From positions 1 through 64,000 of the forward strand of contig NZ_VSRL01000005.1 of the NCBI RefSeq assembly GCF_012184385.1: DNA of 64,000 nucleotides. The letters are read 5' to 3'. The position numbers and the translations under genes are program-made. Positions within the stretch are counted from its first letter, which is position 1; every line of letters starts with the position of its first letter. Source of the DNA: Lentzea indica (GTDB lineage: Bacteria > Actinomycetota > Actinomycetes > Mycobacteriales > Pseudonocardiaceae). Of this stretch, positions 52,387-61,404 are shown in pieces. The notes beneath the pieces were generated by a model, which was not told the origin of the DNA, did no database searches, and saw only the letters and a list, made by a program, of their open reading frames with translations.

Positions 52387-52967
52387 TCAATGCAGCCGCA
52401 CGCGAAGAGATCCTGCAGCGGATCCGGGACGCGAAGGTGCCCGCAGCTCAACCCGTGATCCGCGGCTACAACCAGAAGGGACCGGGCGGCGTCGAGCTGT
52501 TCGCCGAACGGGTCGCCGACTACCGCGCGATCGTGCACACCGTCTCGAACGTGCCCGAAGCGCTGACATCGTTGCAGGGCAAGCGAATCGTGGCGCCGCC
52601 GGACGTTCCGGAGGAGTGGCTGGTCGACGGCGTCACGTGGCTGCGCGAGCCGTTGTCGATCGAGGAGCTCGACCAGGCCGACGGCGTGCTGACCGGGTGC
52701 GCGGTGGCGATCGCGGACACCGGCACGATCGTCCTCGACGGCGGCGAAGCCCAGGGACGTCGTGCGCTCACGCTGCTGCCGGACTACCACCTGTGTGTGG
52801 TGCGGGCGGACCAGATCGCGGCGTCGGTGCCAGAGGCTCTCCAACGGCTGGAGCCCACACGGCCGTTGACGTTCATCAGCGGTCCGTCCGCGACGAGCGA
52901 CATCGAGCTCAACCGGGTGGAGGGCGTCCACGGCCCACGCACCCTGGAAGTCCTCATCGTCACTTGA
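52374..52967 (+). CDS. lutC: Lactate utilisation protein LutC
   Basis: A 197-residue LUD-domain protein. ARE EILQRIRDAKVPAAQP begins the protein, and ADGVLTGCAVAIADTGTIVL and HLCVVRADQIAASVPEAL are typical LutC segments. The TTG at 52374 lies six bases after GGAGGAAG and is favoured over ATG 52383, which overlaps the lutB TGA. The C-terminal FISGPSATSDIELNRVEGVH is conserved. The end overlaps the convergent glycosylase gene by 8 bp. Confidence 0.94.
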   Translation: MPKMINAAAREEILQRIRDAKVPAAQPVIRGYNQKGPGGVELFAERVADYRAIVHTVSNVPEALTSLQGKRIVAPPDVPEEWLVDGVTWLREPLSIEELDQADGVLTGCAVAIADTGTIVLDGGEAQGRRALTLLPDYHLCVVRADQIAASVPEALQRLEPTRPLTFISGPSATSDIELNRVEGVHGPRTLEVLIVT

Positions 52968-53826
52968 GCAGGCGTGACAACCGGCGGTCGGCCAACGGCT
53001 TGCCGCCGGTCTGGCACGTCGGGCAGTACTGGAACGCCTTGTCCGCGAACGACACCTCACGAACCGTGTCACCACAGACGGGGCACGGCAGCCCTGTCCG
53101 CGCGTGGACCCGGAGCCCCGACCGCTTCTCGCCCTTGAGCCGGGCCGCGTCCTGCCCGACCGACCGCGCCACCGCGTCGGTCAGCGTGCTGATCATTGCG
53201 TCGTGCAGCCGGTCCAGTTGCTCCTCGTTGAGCTTTCCGGCCGTCGCATAGGGGGACAGCCGCGCCATGTGCATGATCTCGTCGGAGTAGGCGTTGCCGA
53301 TGCCCGCGATCAGGCCCTGGTCGGTGAGTGCCGTCTTCAGCCGCTCGGTCCGCTTGTCGAACAAGTCTTCCAGCTGCGTGCGGGTGATCCCCAACGCGTC
53401 GGGGCCCAGCCTGGCGACGCTCGCGATGGTCTTCGGGTCGCGCACGATCCACGCCGCGAGCCCCTTCTTGGTGCCCGCTTCCGTCAGGTCGAACCCCGGC
53501 CCCTGCCCAGGCGGTCCGAGGTGCACGCGCAACGCCAAAGGCCCTCGCCCCTGTTTGGGCGGCGGCGCGGACATGGTGTCGGCCCACCTCAGCCACCCCG
53601 CGCGAGCGAGGTGAACGACGAGGTGCAGGCCGTCCGCGACCTCCAGGTCGAGGTGCTTGCCGTGCCGGTGCGCGCCCACGACCTCCTGGCCGTGCAGCGC
53701 GGTCCACGGCGGGTCGAACGTCTTGAGCACCTGCAGTGACGCCACGTCGACGCGGTGCACGGTGCGGCCCACTGCGTTCTCACGCAGGTGGTGGACCAGT
53801 GCTTCTACCTCGGGTAGCTCGGGCAC
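52960..53826 (-). CDS. Fpg/Nei family DNA glycosylase
   Basis: A 288-residue base-excision repair enzyme. The catalytic N-terminus PELPEVEALVHHLRE (Pro1 after Met removal, Glu2), the H2TH region LIAGIGNAYSDEIMHMARLS and a C-terminal zinc finger CPVCGDTVREVSFADKAFQY-CPTCQTGGK are complete. The sequence is closer to the Nei2-like actinobacterial group than to classical MutM, but the split is not certain. It would remove oxidised bases and nick the strand. Confidence 0.94.
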   Translation of the reverse strand: MPELPEVEALVHHLRENAVGRTVHRVDVASLQVLKTFDPPWTALHGQEVVGAHRHGKHLDLEVADGLHLVVHLARAGWLRWADTMSAPPPKQGRGPLALRVHLGPPGQGPGFDLTEAGTKKGLAAWIVRDPKTIASVARLGPDALGITRTQLEDLFDKRTERLKTALTDQGLIAGIGNAYSDEIMHMARLSPYATAGKLNEEQLDRLHDAMISTLTDAVARSVGQDAARLKGEKRSGLRVHARTGLPCPVCGDTVREVSFADKAFQYCPTCQTGGKPLADRRLSRLLK

Positions 53827-53841
53827 CGGTCCAGTGTCGCA

Positions 53842-54279
53842 TCAGTCGACGGGTTGCAGCGGGCCCTCGACGTCCGGCAGCGAGTGCATCTCGATCGTGC
53901 GAGCCACCCGCGAGGCCTCCTGACGCACCGCCAGCGGGCCCCTGACCTGCCCGATCCACCGCTCTGGCGGCAGCTCGTCCGCCGTGGCCTTGCTCTCCGC
54001 GACCAGCGTGTGCGGCCGTCGCAGCGCCCAGCGGACCGGGAAGAAGGCGAACAGGAAGATCAGCGCGAGGATCAGCCACGCGGGCACGACGACCTGGTCA
54101 GGCGTCCACGCGACCAGCACGACCACCATGACGAGCAGCATTCCGCCCATCATGATGCCGGGCAGGGCACCGCCGCTGACGTCGTGCTCGAAGTCGTCGG
54201 ATTCCACCGGGTTGCGCCACTCGATGCGGCTGTGGACCGTCCACATCCGCCCGTCGGCACCGCGCACCAGCCGCGTCAT
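53842..54279 (-). CDS. Membrane protein of unknown function
   Basis: A 145-residue protein; ATG 54279 follows GGGAGACGGG, which favours it over GTG 54294. A soluble N-terminus with MWTVHSRIEWRNP and DDFEHDVSGG is followed by two membrane helices (GIMMGGMLLVMVVVLVAW and PAWLILALIFLFAFFPVRWA) and a cytoplasmic tail (RWIGQVRGPLAVRQEASRVA). It is found near Fpg-like genes in actinomycetes, but no role is known. Confidence 0.7.
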   Translation of the reverse strand: MTRLVRGADGRMWTVHSRIEWRNPVESDDFEHDVSGGALPGIMMGGMLLVMVVVLVAWTPDQVVVPAWLILALIFLFAFFPVRWALRRPHTLVAESKATADELPPERWIGQVRGPLAVRQEASRVARTIEMHSLPDVEGPLQPVD

Positions 54280-54373
54280 GTACCCGTCTCCCACGCTCGG
54301 TCGGTCTTGGTCAAACCGTACCTGGCGCGGGGCGAGCCTTGTGGGTGAACTCGGCCGAGCTTGATCGTCACCG

Positions 54374-55693
54374 TCAGTTCTCGTAGGCCGGCTTCGGGTA
54401 GAGCGTGATCGTCGTGGCCGTGGTCTGCGCGGTCGAGCACGGCTCGGAGGGCGGCGGTGGCGGTGGCTCGGAGGTCGTGGACGGCGTGTTCAGCGACTTG
54501 ACGTCACGCGCCGTCGTGGTCACCGTGCTGGCCACCTCGGACGAGGCGGACGACGAGCGCCCGACCGGCAACGCCCGCTCGGTCGGCGGTTCCCGGTGCT
54601 GTTCCTGGGCAGGAGGCGCGTTGGACGTCGTCTTGCGCACGGTCTCCTCCCGCTGCCCTCCGCCGGGGTTGACCACGTTCTCCTGAGTCTTCTCCTGCTC
54701 GGCCTGGGGTGGCGGCGCGACCACGAGCTCCTGACTGTGCCCTGAGCTGGCCGAACCCGAGGTGTTCATGGCGATCACCGGGTGCTGGTCCGGCTGCAGG
54801 ACCGCGACGCCGGGGCCACCGTTGAACACCGCGGCCATCGTCCCGAACAGGCCGACGGTCGCCACGCTCGCGGCCGCGATGGCCAGTTTCGTCTTGCTGA
54901 GCAGCACCTTGCCTGCGAACGCGAGGCCGAGCGTGGACGGCACGATCAGGAACGCCGCGTTGGCGCGCAGGGTCGCGCAGACCTCGTTCAGCTCGGTGTA
55001 GAGCTGTGAGCAGGACGAACAGGTGTCCAGGTGGGCTCGGATCCGGCGTTCCTCGACGCCCTGGACCCCGCCGGCGGTGTAGGTGCCGAGCTTCGAACGG
55101 ATCGCCGCGCACGACGAACGCCCGTCGTCAGCGGCGAGGTGGGCCTGCAAGTAGGCCGCACGGAGGCCCTCACGCGCGCGACGGGCCAACGCAGACATGG
55201 CGTTCGGCGAGAGACCGAAGTGCGGTGCCACGGTGGCGGGGCGCTCGCCCTCCACCTCGACGCGCCACAGCACGACCCGCCAGCGTTCCGGCAGGCTCGA
55301 GAAGGCTCTGGTGATGAGGTTGTGCTCGGCCCGGCGGTTCGCGTTGTCCGCGACCGGCTCGACGCGGCGGCTCAGTTCCTCGTCCTCCACCGGCACGTCC
55401 CGGCGCCGGCCGCTCCACTCCCACGCGACGCGGCGGGCCACCGTCAGCAGATAGGTGCGGACGTGGTCCGTGGGACCGCTGCCGCGGCGGATCGCCTGCA
55501 GCATGCGGAAGAACGCCTCAGCCGTGAGGTCATCGGCTTCCGCCGCCTCGCGCACGTGCCTGAGGGAGAAACGGCGGATCGCGTCCGCGTGCCGGGAGAA
55601 CAGTTCGCCGTAGGCCGAGTCGTCTCCTTCGCGCACCCTGGCGAGCAGGTCCCGGTCGACCTCGTTCTCGTCGACCATCACAGGCTTCAACAT
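54374..55693 (-). CDS. ECF sigma factor fused to a zinc anti-sigma-like and membrane region
   Basis: A 439-residue protein combining several modules. Residues about 15-90 are sigma2 (DSAYGELFSRHADAIRRFSL, EADDLTAEAFFRMLQAI) and about 115-175 sigma4 (LPERWRVVLWRVEVEGERPA, LSPNAMSALARRAREGLR). Residues about 190-230 form a zinc anti-sigma-like motif (HLDTCSSCSQLYTEL, HxxxCxxC). A membrane helix follows at about 265-290 (LAIAAASVATVGLFGTMAAV), then an extracytoplasmic Pro/Ser/Thr tail. It may be a membrane-held sigma factor released on signal. ATG 55678 is an alternative start. Confidence 0.86.
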   Translation of the reverse strand: MLKPVMVDENEVDRDLLARVREGDDSAYGELFSRHADAIRRFSLRHVREAAEADDLTAEAFFRMLQAIRRGSGPTDHVRTYLLTVARRVAWEWSGRRRDVPVEDEELSRRVEPVADNANRRAEHNLITRAFSSLPERWRVVLWRVEVEGERPATVAPHFGLSPNAMSALARRAREGLRAAYLQAHLAADDGRSSCAAIRSKLGTYTAGGVQGVEERRIRAHLDTCSSCSQLYTELNEVCATLRANAAFLIVPSTLGLAFAGKVLLSKTKLAIAAASVATVGLFGTMAAVFNGGPGVAVLQPDQHPVIAMNTSGSASSGHSQELVVAPPPQAEQEKTQENVVNPGGGQREETVRKTTSNAPPAQEQHREPPTERALPVGRSSSASSEVASTVTTTARDVKSLNTPSTTSEPPPPPPSEPCSTAQTTATTITLYPKPAYEN

Positions 55694-55852
55694 GCCATAA
55701 GGGGCCAGACCTGCTCCTGGATGAGAACAGGTCGATATACAAGAGCATCCGTTCGGCGTGGGCTGATCGGCGCAACGCGATCGGTGACGAGACGGTCACA
55801 GGTGGGCGTCGGACGGTCGGACGAAGAAGATCGAGCGACTATCGTCACGGGC

Positions 55853-56251
55853 GTGGTGGACTGGCGGGAACGCGCTTCGGCCCTGGTGCCGGAACTTCGT
55901 GCTGTCGCCGAGACCGAGGAGTGGTCCTGCCACGTCTTCTTCTCCGAGCTGTCTCAACTGGCGATGGAAGCACACCGCGAGCAGGACGACGACGTCCTGC
56001 GGCGCGCGTACGGGTTCGCGCACTGGTGTTTCCACCAGCCGGAGCAGTTCCTGGAGAACGCGGCACTGATCAGCTTCTACGAGCACGTGTTCGACGACTG
56101 GGACCTCCGCGAGGAGGTCGCGGCGTGGCTGCCGGTCGACGTGCTGCCCAAGGTTCGGGCGTTGTGGGAGTGGCGCTGGCCCAAGGAACAGTTGGACGAG
56201 GTAGATCAACTGTTGGCGGGTTTGCAGCCCCCCGGTCGAGACGCCGTCTAG
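55853..56251 (+). CDS. Conserved hypothetical protein
   Basis: A 132-residue acidic, helical, cytoplasmic protein starting at the GTG pair 55853/55856. Typical segments are VVDWRERASALVPELRAVAE, RRAYGFAHWCFHQPEQFLEN and FYEHVFDDWDLREEVAAWLP. This Trp/Phe-rich helical pattern occurs in actinobacterial hypothetical proteins. No function is known. It is followed by a tRNA gene. Confidence 0.7.
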   Translation: MVDWRERASALVPELRAVAETEEWSCHVFFSELSQLAMEAHREQDDDVLRRAYGFAHWCFHQPEQFLENAALISFYEHVFDDWDLREEVAAWLPVDVLPKVRALWEWRWPKEQLDEVDQLLAGLQPPGRDAV

Positions 56252-56259
56252 CGCTGTTG

Positions 56260-56265
56260 TATAGT
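56260..56265 (+). promoter_or_regulatory. -10-like element of the tRNA gene
   Basis: TATAGT lies 19 bp before the mature tRNA 5' end, inside an AT-rich patch. No clear -35 hexamer is visible at the proper distance. Confidence 0.4.
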
Positions 56266-56283
56266 TGTTCCCCGTAAGGCAGT

Positions 56284-56356
56284 GCGGATGTAGCGCAGTT
56301 GGTAGCGCATCACCTTGCCAAGGTGAGGGTCGCGAGTTCGAGTCTCGTCATCCGCT
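56284..56356 (+). tRNA. tRNA-Gly (GCC)
   Basis: A 73-nt cloverleaf followed by encoded CCA (56357-56359). The acceptor stem GCGGATG pairs with CATCCGC. The D arm has GCGCAGTTGGTAGCGC. The anticodon stem TCACC/GGTGA holds the loop TTGCCAA with anticodon GCC. The T arm is GCGAG-TTCGAGT-CTCGT. Confidence 0.97.
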
Positions 56357-56366
56357 CCACTCGGGA

Positions 56367-56402
56367 CGGCTCATGCTCATGGAGAGCATGAGCCGTTTCG
56401 TT
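56367..56402 (+). terminator. Terminator of tRNA-Gly
   Basis: CGGCTCATGCTC (56367-56378) pairs perfectly with its complement (56384-56395) around a 5-base loop, then TTTCGTTTCG. Confidence 0.85.
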
Positions 56403-56450
56403 TCGCCATGATGTTGGGGGGACGACCCCCAAACCCCCCGCGTGAACTCA

Positions 56451-56490
56451 AGGGCCGGTACTCAAATGAGTACCGGCCCTTTGTGTTGTT
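56451..56490. terminator. Second hairpin between tRNA-Gly and osmC
   Basis: AGGGCCGGTACTC (56451-56463) and its exact complement (56468-56480) enclose AAAT and are followed by TTTGTGTTGTT. It looks like an intrinsic terminator with no obvious upstream gene of its own, about 108 bp before osmC. The intervening stretch 56403-56450 contains a short GGGGG/CCCCC inverted repeat but no gene. Confidence 0.65.
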
Positions 56491-56588
56491 CACCGTTGGC
56501 GGGGTGATCGCCGGCCAAGTCCGTGGAAAGGTGGACACGTCCGCTCGAACCGTCCCGTTCGAGCTCGTGCGAGAAGGACTTGGAGACC

Positions 56589-57017
56589 ATGGCTGTCACC
56601 CAATCGGCAAGCGCGCACTGGGAAGGCTCTCTCATCGAGGGCAAGGGCAACGTCAACCTCGACACGTCCAAGAGCGGCAGCTTCGACATCGACTGGAAAG
56701 CCCGTGCCGAGGAGGCAGGCGGCAAGACCAGCCCGGAGGAGCTCATCGCGGCGGCGCACTCGTCCTGCTACTCCATGGCGCTCTCGCACGCCCTGACCGG
56801 AGCGGGCACGCCGCCCACCTCCATCGACACCAACGCGAAGGTGACCTTCAAGGCCGGCGACGGCATCATCGGCATCCACCTGACCGTGCGCGCCAACGTG
56901 CCGGGTCTCTCCGCGGAGGGCTTCCAGGAGGCCGCCGAGGGCGCCAAGGCGAACTGCCCGGTCTCCAAGGCGCTCGCGGCCGTCGAGAACATCACTCTGG
57001 ACGCCGCCCTGGTCTGA
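56589..57017 (+). CDS. OsmC family peroxiredoxin
   Basis: A 142-residue OsmC/Ohr-type thiol peroxidase. The two redox Cys are in AAAHSSCYSMALSHAL and GAKANCPVSKALAA. SAHWEGSLIEGKGNVNLDTS is the OsmC-type N-terminus, closer to OsmC than Ohr. It acts on organic hydroperoxides in the cytoplasm. ATG 56589 follows GGAGACC. Its 3' end overlaps the convergent P450 gene by 26 bp. Confidence 0.93.
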   Translation: MAVTQSASAHWEGSLIEGKGNVNLDTSKSGSFDIDWKARAEEAGGKTSPEELIAAAHSSCYSMALSHALTGAGTPPTSIDTNAKVTFKAGDGIIGIHLTVRANVPGLSAEGFQEAAEGAKANCPVSKALAAVENITLDAALV

Positions 57018-58038
57018 AGCGCAACGCCGCAGGCCCGTGACTGATCAGGTGCCTGCGGTAGCGCACGTCGCCGGGCTGCTCGGCCACCTCGGACGAGCGG
57101 TCGAGCAGCTCTTCGGCGACGATGCGGCCCTCCAGCCTCGCGAGCTGCGCTCCGAGGCAGTAGTGCGGGCCGTGCCCGAAGCCCAGATGCGCAGGCACGG
57201 ACGGCCTGCCGGGATCGAAGTCCTCGGTGAACACGCGCGGATCGCGGTTGCCCGCCGCGTAGTCGAGGAACATGTGGTCGCCCTCGGCGATCTTCACCCC
57301 GCCGATGGTCACCGGACACGTCGCCGTCCGGAAGAAGCCGATGAACGGCGCGTCGAGCCGCACCACCTCCTCGACCACGCCACCCAGTCGACGTTCCCGC
57401 CGGTCGAGCCGCAGCAGAGTGCTGGCCAGCAGGTTCGTGGTCGAGTCGGTACCGGCCACGACGATCGCGAGGCACAGCGACAGCCGTTCCTGCTCGGACA
57501 GCTGCCCACCCTTGAACGCGTCCGAGCGCCCGAAGTAGGCGCAGAACTCGTTCATCCCGGTGAAGTACGACCCGAGGATCCGTTCGCTGACCTCCTCGCC
57601 GCTGGTCAGCTCCAGCACCGGCGCCACGAACTCGCGGAACAGCGGGAAGTCCCGTTCCGGCACTCCGAGCACGTCACCGACGACGCCCAACGCGAGCGGC
57701 GCGGCGAACTCGCTGACGAAGTCCGCCTCTTCCGGCAGTTCGTCGAGCAACGCCCGTGCGCGTTCCCGAATTGGGTCAGCCATATGGCGCACAGCCGATG
57801 GGGTGAATTTTTGATTCGCCGCCGCACGGATTCGGGCGTGCCTCGTGCCGTCCGCCGTGTTGAGCGAGGACATCAATTCCAGCAATCGCCGCTGCTCCGG
57901 CGGCAGCAGTGCCGCTACGGCCGCGACCTGCGGGCCTGCCATGTTCCGGGAGGAGAACGTCGCCGGATCAGCCAACACTGCACGTAGATCGGCGTATGCG
58001 GTCACGCGGTGGGCGTTGATTCTCGGGTCGAATTCCAT
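56992..58038 (-). CDS. Cytochrome P450
   Basis: A 348-residue P450 with an intact frame. The I-helix IVVAGTDSTTNLLASTL, ExxR region VVEEVVRLDAPF and haem loop LGFGHGPHYCLGAQLARLE are present. It is 40-60 residues shorter than usual at the N-terminus (EFDPRINAHRVTAYADLRAV), which lacks the first helices; an upstream start is possible because the frame stays open to 58347. It is divergent from the AfsR-type regulator with 58 bp between starts, suggesting control by it. Substrate unknown. Confidence 0.9.
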   Translation of the reverse strand: MEFDPRINAHRVTAYADLRAVLADPATFSSRNMAGPQVAAVAALLPPEQRRLLELMSSLNTADGTRHARIRAAANQKFTPSAVRHMADPIRERARALLDELPEEADFVSEFAAPLALGVVGDVLGVPERDFPLFREFVAPVLELTSGEEVSERILGSYFTGMNEFCAYFGRSDAFKGGQLSEQERLSLCLAIVVAGTDSTTNLLASTLLRLDRRERRLGGVVEEVVRLDAPFIGFFRTATCPVTIGGVKIAEGDHMFLDYAAGNRDPRVFTEDFDPGRPSVPAHLGFGHGPHYCLGAQLARLEGRIVAEELLDRSSEVAEQPGDVRYRRHLISHGPAALRFRPGRRPE

Positions 58039-58096
58039 TGAAGTATCTTGTCCCGGTTCCAGCCTTTGTCGGGGGCTGACGACAGGACGAATTGAA

Positions 58097-60885
58097 GTGA
58101 TCATCCGGCTGCTCGGACCGCTCGAACTCACCGGCCCGAACGGAGCAGTCCACCTCAGCAGCGCGGGACAGCGGACCCTCGTGGCCCGCCTTGCCCTGAA
58201 ACCCGGTGAAACGGTGCCGAGGAGCGCGCTGATGGACGCGCTCTGGTCGGACGAGGTGCCGGCCACAGCCACGAAGACCCTGCACAGCCTCCTCGCGCGT
58301 CTGCGCGGCCAGATCCGGGACGCCGGGCTCGGCGAGCTGATCACCACCCGCGAACCCGGCTACGCGCTGAACGCGCCCGCCGACACCGTTGACGCGGCAC
58401 GGTTCGAGGCGCTCGTCGCAGCATCACGGCAGAGCGACGGGCCCGCAGAGTCCGCGAAGCTGCTGCGCGAGGCCCTCGCGTTGTGGGTGGGTGACCCGCT
58501 CGCGGACTGCCGGCCGGGTGAGTGGATCCGGCAGGAGTCCGCGCGCTCACCGAGCTGCGCATGGACGCGACCGAAGACCTGATGGAGGCGTCGCTGGAGC
58601 TCGGTGAGCACGCTGCGGTGGCGCCGTTCGTGAACGCGCTGGTCGAGCAGCACCCGTTCCGCGAACGGCTGTGGGAGCAGCTGATGATCGCGCTCTACCG
58701 GTGTGGCCGGCAGGAGGAGTCGCTGGCCGCGTTCCAGCGAGCGCGCGGCGTTCTGGCCGACGAGCTGGGCATCGAGCCCAGCGCCAGGCTGCACGACCTC
58801 GAACAGGCGGTGCTGAGCGCCGATCCACGTCTTGACCTGCCAGAACGTGCTCCCGTCGTGGTGCACGGCAACCTGCCGGCCGACCGATCGAGCTTCGTGG
58901 ACCGCCCGGAGACCGAACACGTCGCCGGCCTGATCAGGCAGCACCGGCTGGTCACGTTGATCGGTGTCGGCGGCGTGGGCAAGACACGGCTCGCGATGCA
59001 CGTGGCACGCGGCGAGAAGCCACCGGACGGCGTGTGGCTGGTCGAGCTGGCGGCGTTGCGCGACAGGGCGCTGATGCCGCACACCGTGGCCGAGGCGCTG
59101 GGCGTGGCCGACCAGACCGGGCGCGGGCAGCTGACCGTGCTCACCGAGTTCCTCGCCGATCGGGACGCGCTGCTGGTGCTGGACAACTGCGAGCACGTCG
59201 TCGATCACTGCGCGGTCCTGGTCGACACGCTGCTGCGGGCTGCGCCTCGGTTGCGGGTCATCGCCACGTCGCGGCGCGCGCTGCGGGTCTACGGCGAGCA
59301 GGTGCTGTCCGTGGCGCCGTTGTCCGTGCCTTATCCGGCGGCGACGTTGTTCGCCCAACGCGCCGATGCCGCGATGGCCGGCTCGTTCGTCATCACGAGG
59401 GCGAACGAGCAGGCCGTGACGGACCTGTGCAGGCGGCTGGACGGTATCCCGCTGGCGATCGAGATGGCGGCGTTGCGGGTGCGTGCGCTGACGCCGGCGC
59501 ACTTGCTGGAACGGCTGGACGACCGGTTCAAGGTGCTGACCAACGGCGGGCGGACCGCGTTGCCGCAGAACCAGACCCTGCTCGCAACGATGGACTGGAG
59601 CTTCGATCTCTGTTCGCCGCGCGAGCAGCTGCTGTGGGCACGGGCGTCGGTCTTCGCCGGCAGCTTCGACCTCGCCGCGGCCGAGGCGGTGTGCTCGGAC
59701 GACTCGCTGACCGCGGACTTCATGTTCGACGCCGTCGACGGGCTGGTCGACAAGTCCGTGCTGCAGCGCGAAGAACACGTCGGCGTTGCGCGCTATCGGC
59801 TGCCGGAGACCATGCGCCAGTACGGGCAGACGCGGTTGCGTGCGAGCGATGAAGAACCACGGCTGAAGGCGCGCCACCGTGACTGGTACGCGGGCGTTGC
59901 CGCGCAGGGCGAGCGGGCCTGGTTCACGTCACGGCAGGCCGCGACCGTCGGAGCGATGACGGCGGAGAGCAGCAACCTGCGAGCTGCGCTGGAGTACTCG
60001 CTGACGACCCCCGGCGAAGCCGACACGGGACTGCGACTGGCGGCGACGCTGTGGTTCTACTGGGTCGGCTGCGGGCGGTTCGACGAGGGACGGCACTGGC
60101 TGAACTGGGCGTTGTCGCTTGAGACCGAGCCGTCACGTGCACGCTGCAAGGCCCTGTGGGTCAGCGGGTACGTCGCGACGTTGCAGGGCAACACCTCCGC
60201 GGTGCCGGCGTTGCTGAAGTCGTGCCGCACCGAGGCCGCCCTGCTCGACGACGCGGACGCCGACGTCTACGCCACCTACGTGCAGGGTGCGGCGGCGGTG
60301 TTCGACGGCGATCTGCGGCTGGGCGCGTCGTTGCTGGCCGAGGCCGACCAGCGGCACACCGAGCTGGGGCACCTCGACAGCAACGTGATCATGGCGCGGG
60401 TCTCGTTGGCGATCACCGTGGCGTTCGGCGGTGAGCTCGACAAGGCGGCTTCGTTGTGCGTCGAGGCTCTGTCCGTGTGTGAGGAGAACGGTGAGCTATG
60501 GGCGCGCGCGTACGCCTTGTACGTCCTGGCTTACGTCACGATGGGACGCGGTGACGTAACCGAAGCCCGCGAGCTGGCCACCTCTTCGTTGCGCATCAAG
60601 GAGAAGTTCGACGACCTGCTGGGCATCGCGATGTCGGTGGAGCTGCTGGCGCTGATCTCGGTGATCACCGGGTCTCCTGCGCATGCCGCACTGCTGCTGG
60701 GCGGCGCGGACCGGGTGTGGCAGTCGGTCGGGCCGCCGCTGTTCGGGTCGGCGAACTTCGCCGCGTCGCACGACCACTGCGTGGCGTTGTGTCAGCAGGC
60801 TTTGGGCGAAGAGGCCTATGGCGAGCACTTCGCACGCGGTGCCGCGATGAGGTTGGCGGCAGTGGTCGCGGCGGCGCAGTCGTGA
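58097..60885 (+). CDS. AfsR/SARP family transcriptional regulator (frameshifted)
   Basis: A regulator of about 929 residues after repair. An OmpR-type winged helix (IIRLLGPLELTGPNGAVHLS, LMDALWSDEVPATATKTLHS) is followed by a BTAD domain (LALWVGDPLAD; LGIEPSARLHDLEQAVL). The NB-ARC-like ATPase has Walker A LIGVGGVGKTRLAMHVA, ALLVLDNCEHVVDHC and RVIATSRRALRV. TPR-like helices form the C-terminus. One base is missing near 58541-58547, between IRQESAR and LTELRMDATEDLMEA. GTG 58097. Such proteins often activate specialised-metabolism genes; the only adjacent candidate target is the divergent P450. Confidence 0.92.
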
Positions 60886-60960
60886 CGCGGTTCGCGTGCA
60901 CACCCAATGCCGAACCGTTGCCTCAGTCTGCACGCCAGGTCTTCCCCTGGAGTGGACCAT

Positions 60961-61359
60961 GTGTGCGTGGACCGCGACAGAACGCTCGCGCACCTGAGCG
61001 ACGACGACTGGCTGAGACCTGACTCGTCGTCCACCCAGCTGTACCGGGACCTGTGCGCGTTGCGCGACCTACCCGTGGGGCAGCTGACGCCGACGTCACT
61101 GCACCTGCTGGTGACGCATCAGGTGGGACTGGACGTGACAGCGCTGCTGGCGCTGGAGCACGTGGAGTCCGACCCGCTGCGGTCGGTTGCGCTGTACCCC
61201 GGCGACCTGCTGGCCGCTCTACTGAGAGTAGATCCCACCTTTTGGACCGATCACCCGGAGTTGCTGACCCGAATGTCGGCTTTGCTGGATCGGCTGCGCA
61301 CGTTGCCAGAAGGCGACTGGCAGCTGCTGGTGTCGGCGGCCGAGCAATTTCCCGGTTAA
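60961..61359 (+). CDS. CdiI-family contact-dependent inhibition immunity protein
   Basis: A protein of about 132 residues. The family pattern is clear: SSTQLYRDLCALRDLPVGQL, HLLVTHQVGLDVTALLALEH and ALYPGDLLAALLRVDPTFW. These match proteins annotated as CdiI-type immunity proteins in actinomycetes. GTG 60961 follows GGAG by 8 bases. No toxin gene is recognised nearby, so it is an orphan immunity gene or has another use. Confidence 0.75.
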   Translation: MCVDRDRTLAHLSDDDWLRPDSSSTQLYRDLCALRDLPVGQLTPTSLHLLVTHQVGLDVTALLALEHVESDPLRSVALYPGDLLAALLRVDPTFWTDHPELLTRMSALLDRLRTLPEGDWQLLVSAAEQFPG

Positions 61360-61404
61360 GCGCGCGTTAGGCGAGTCTTTGCCGCGTGCTGAGTTCCTTG
61401 CAGC

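Noticed and set aside
55031-55852. Long plus-strand N-terminal extension of the gene ending at 56251
   Set aside because: It is antisense to the sigma factor gene and has shadow-frame composition; the real start is the GTG pair at 55853.
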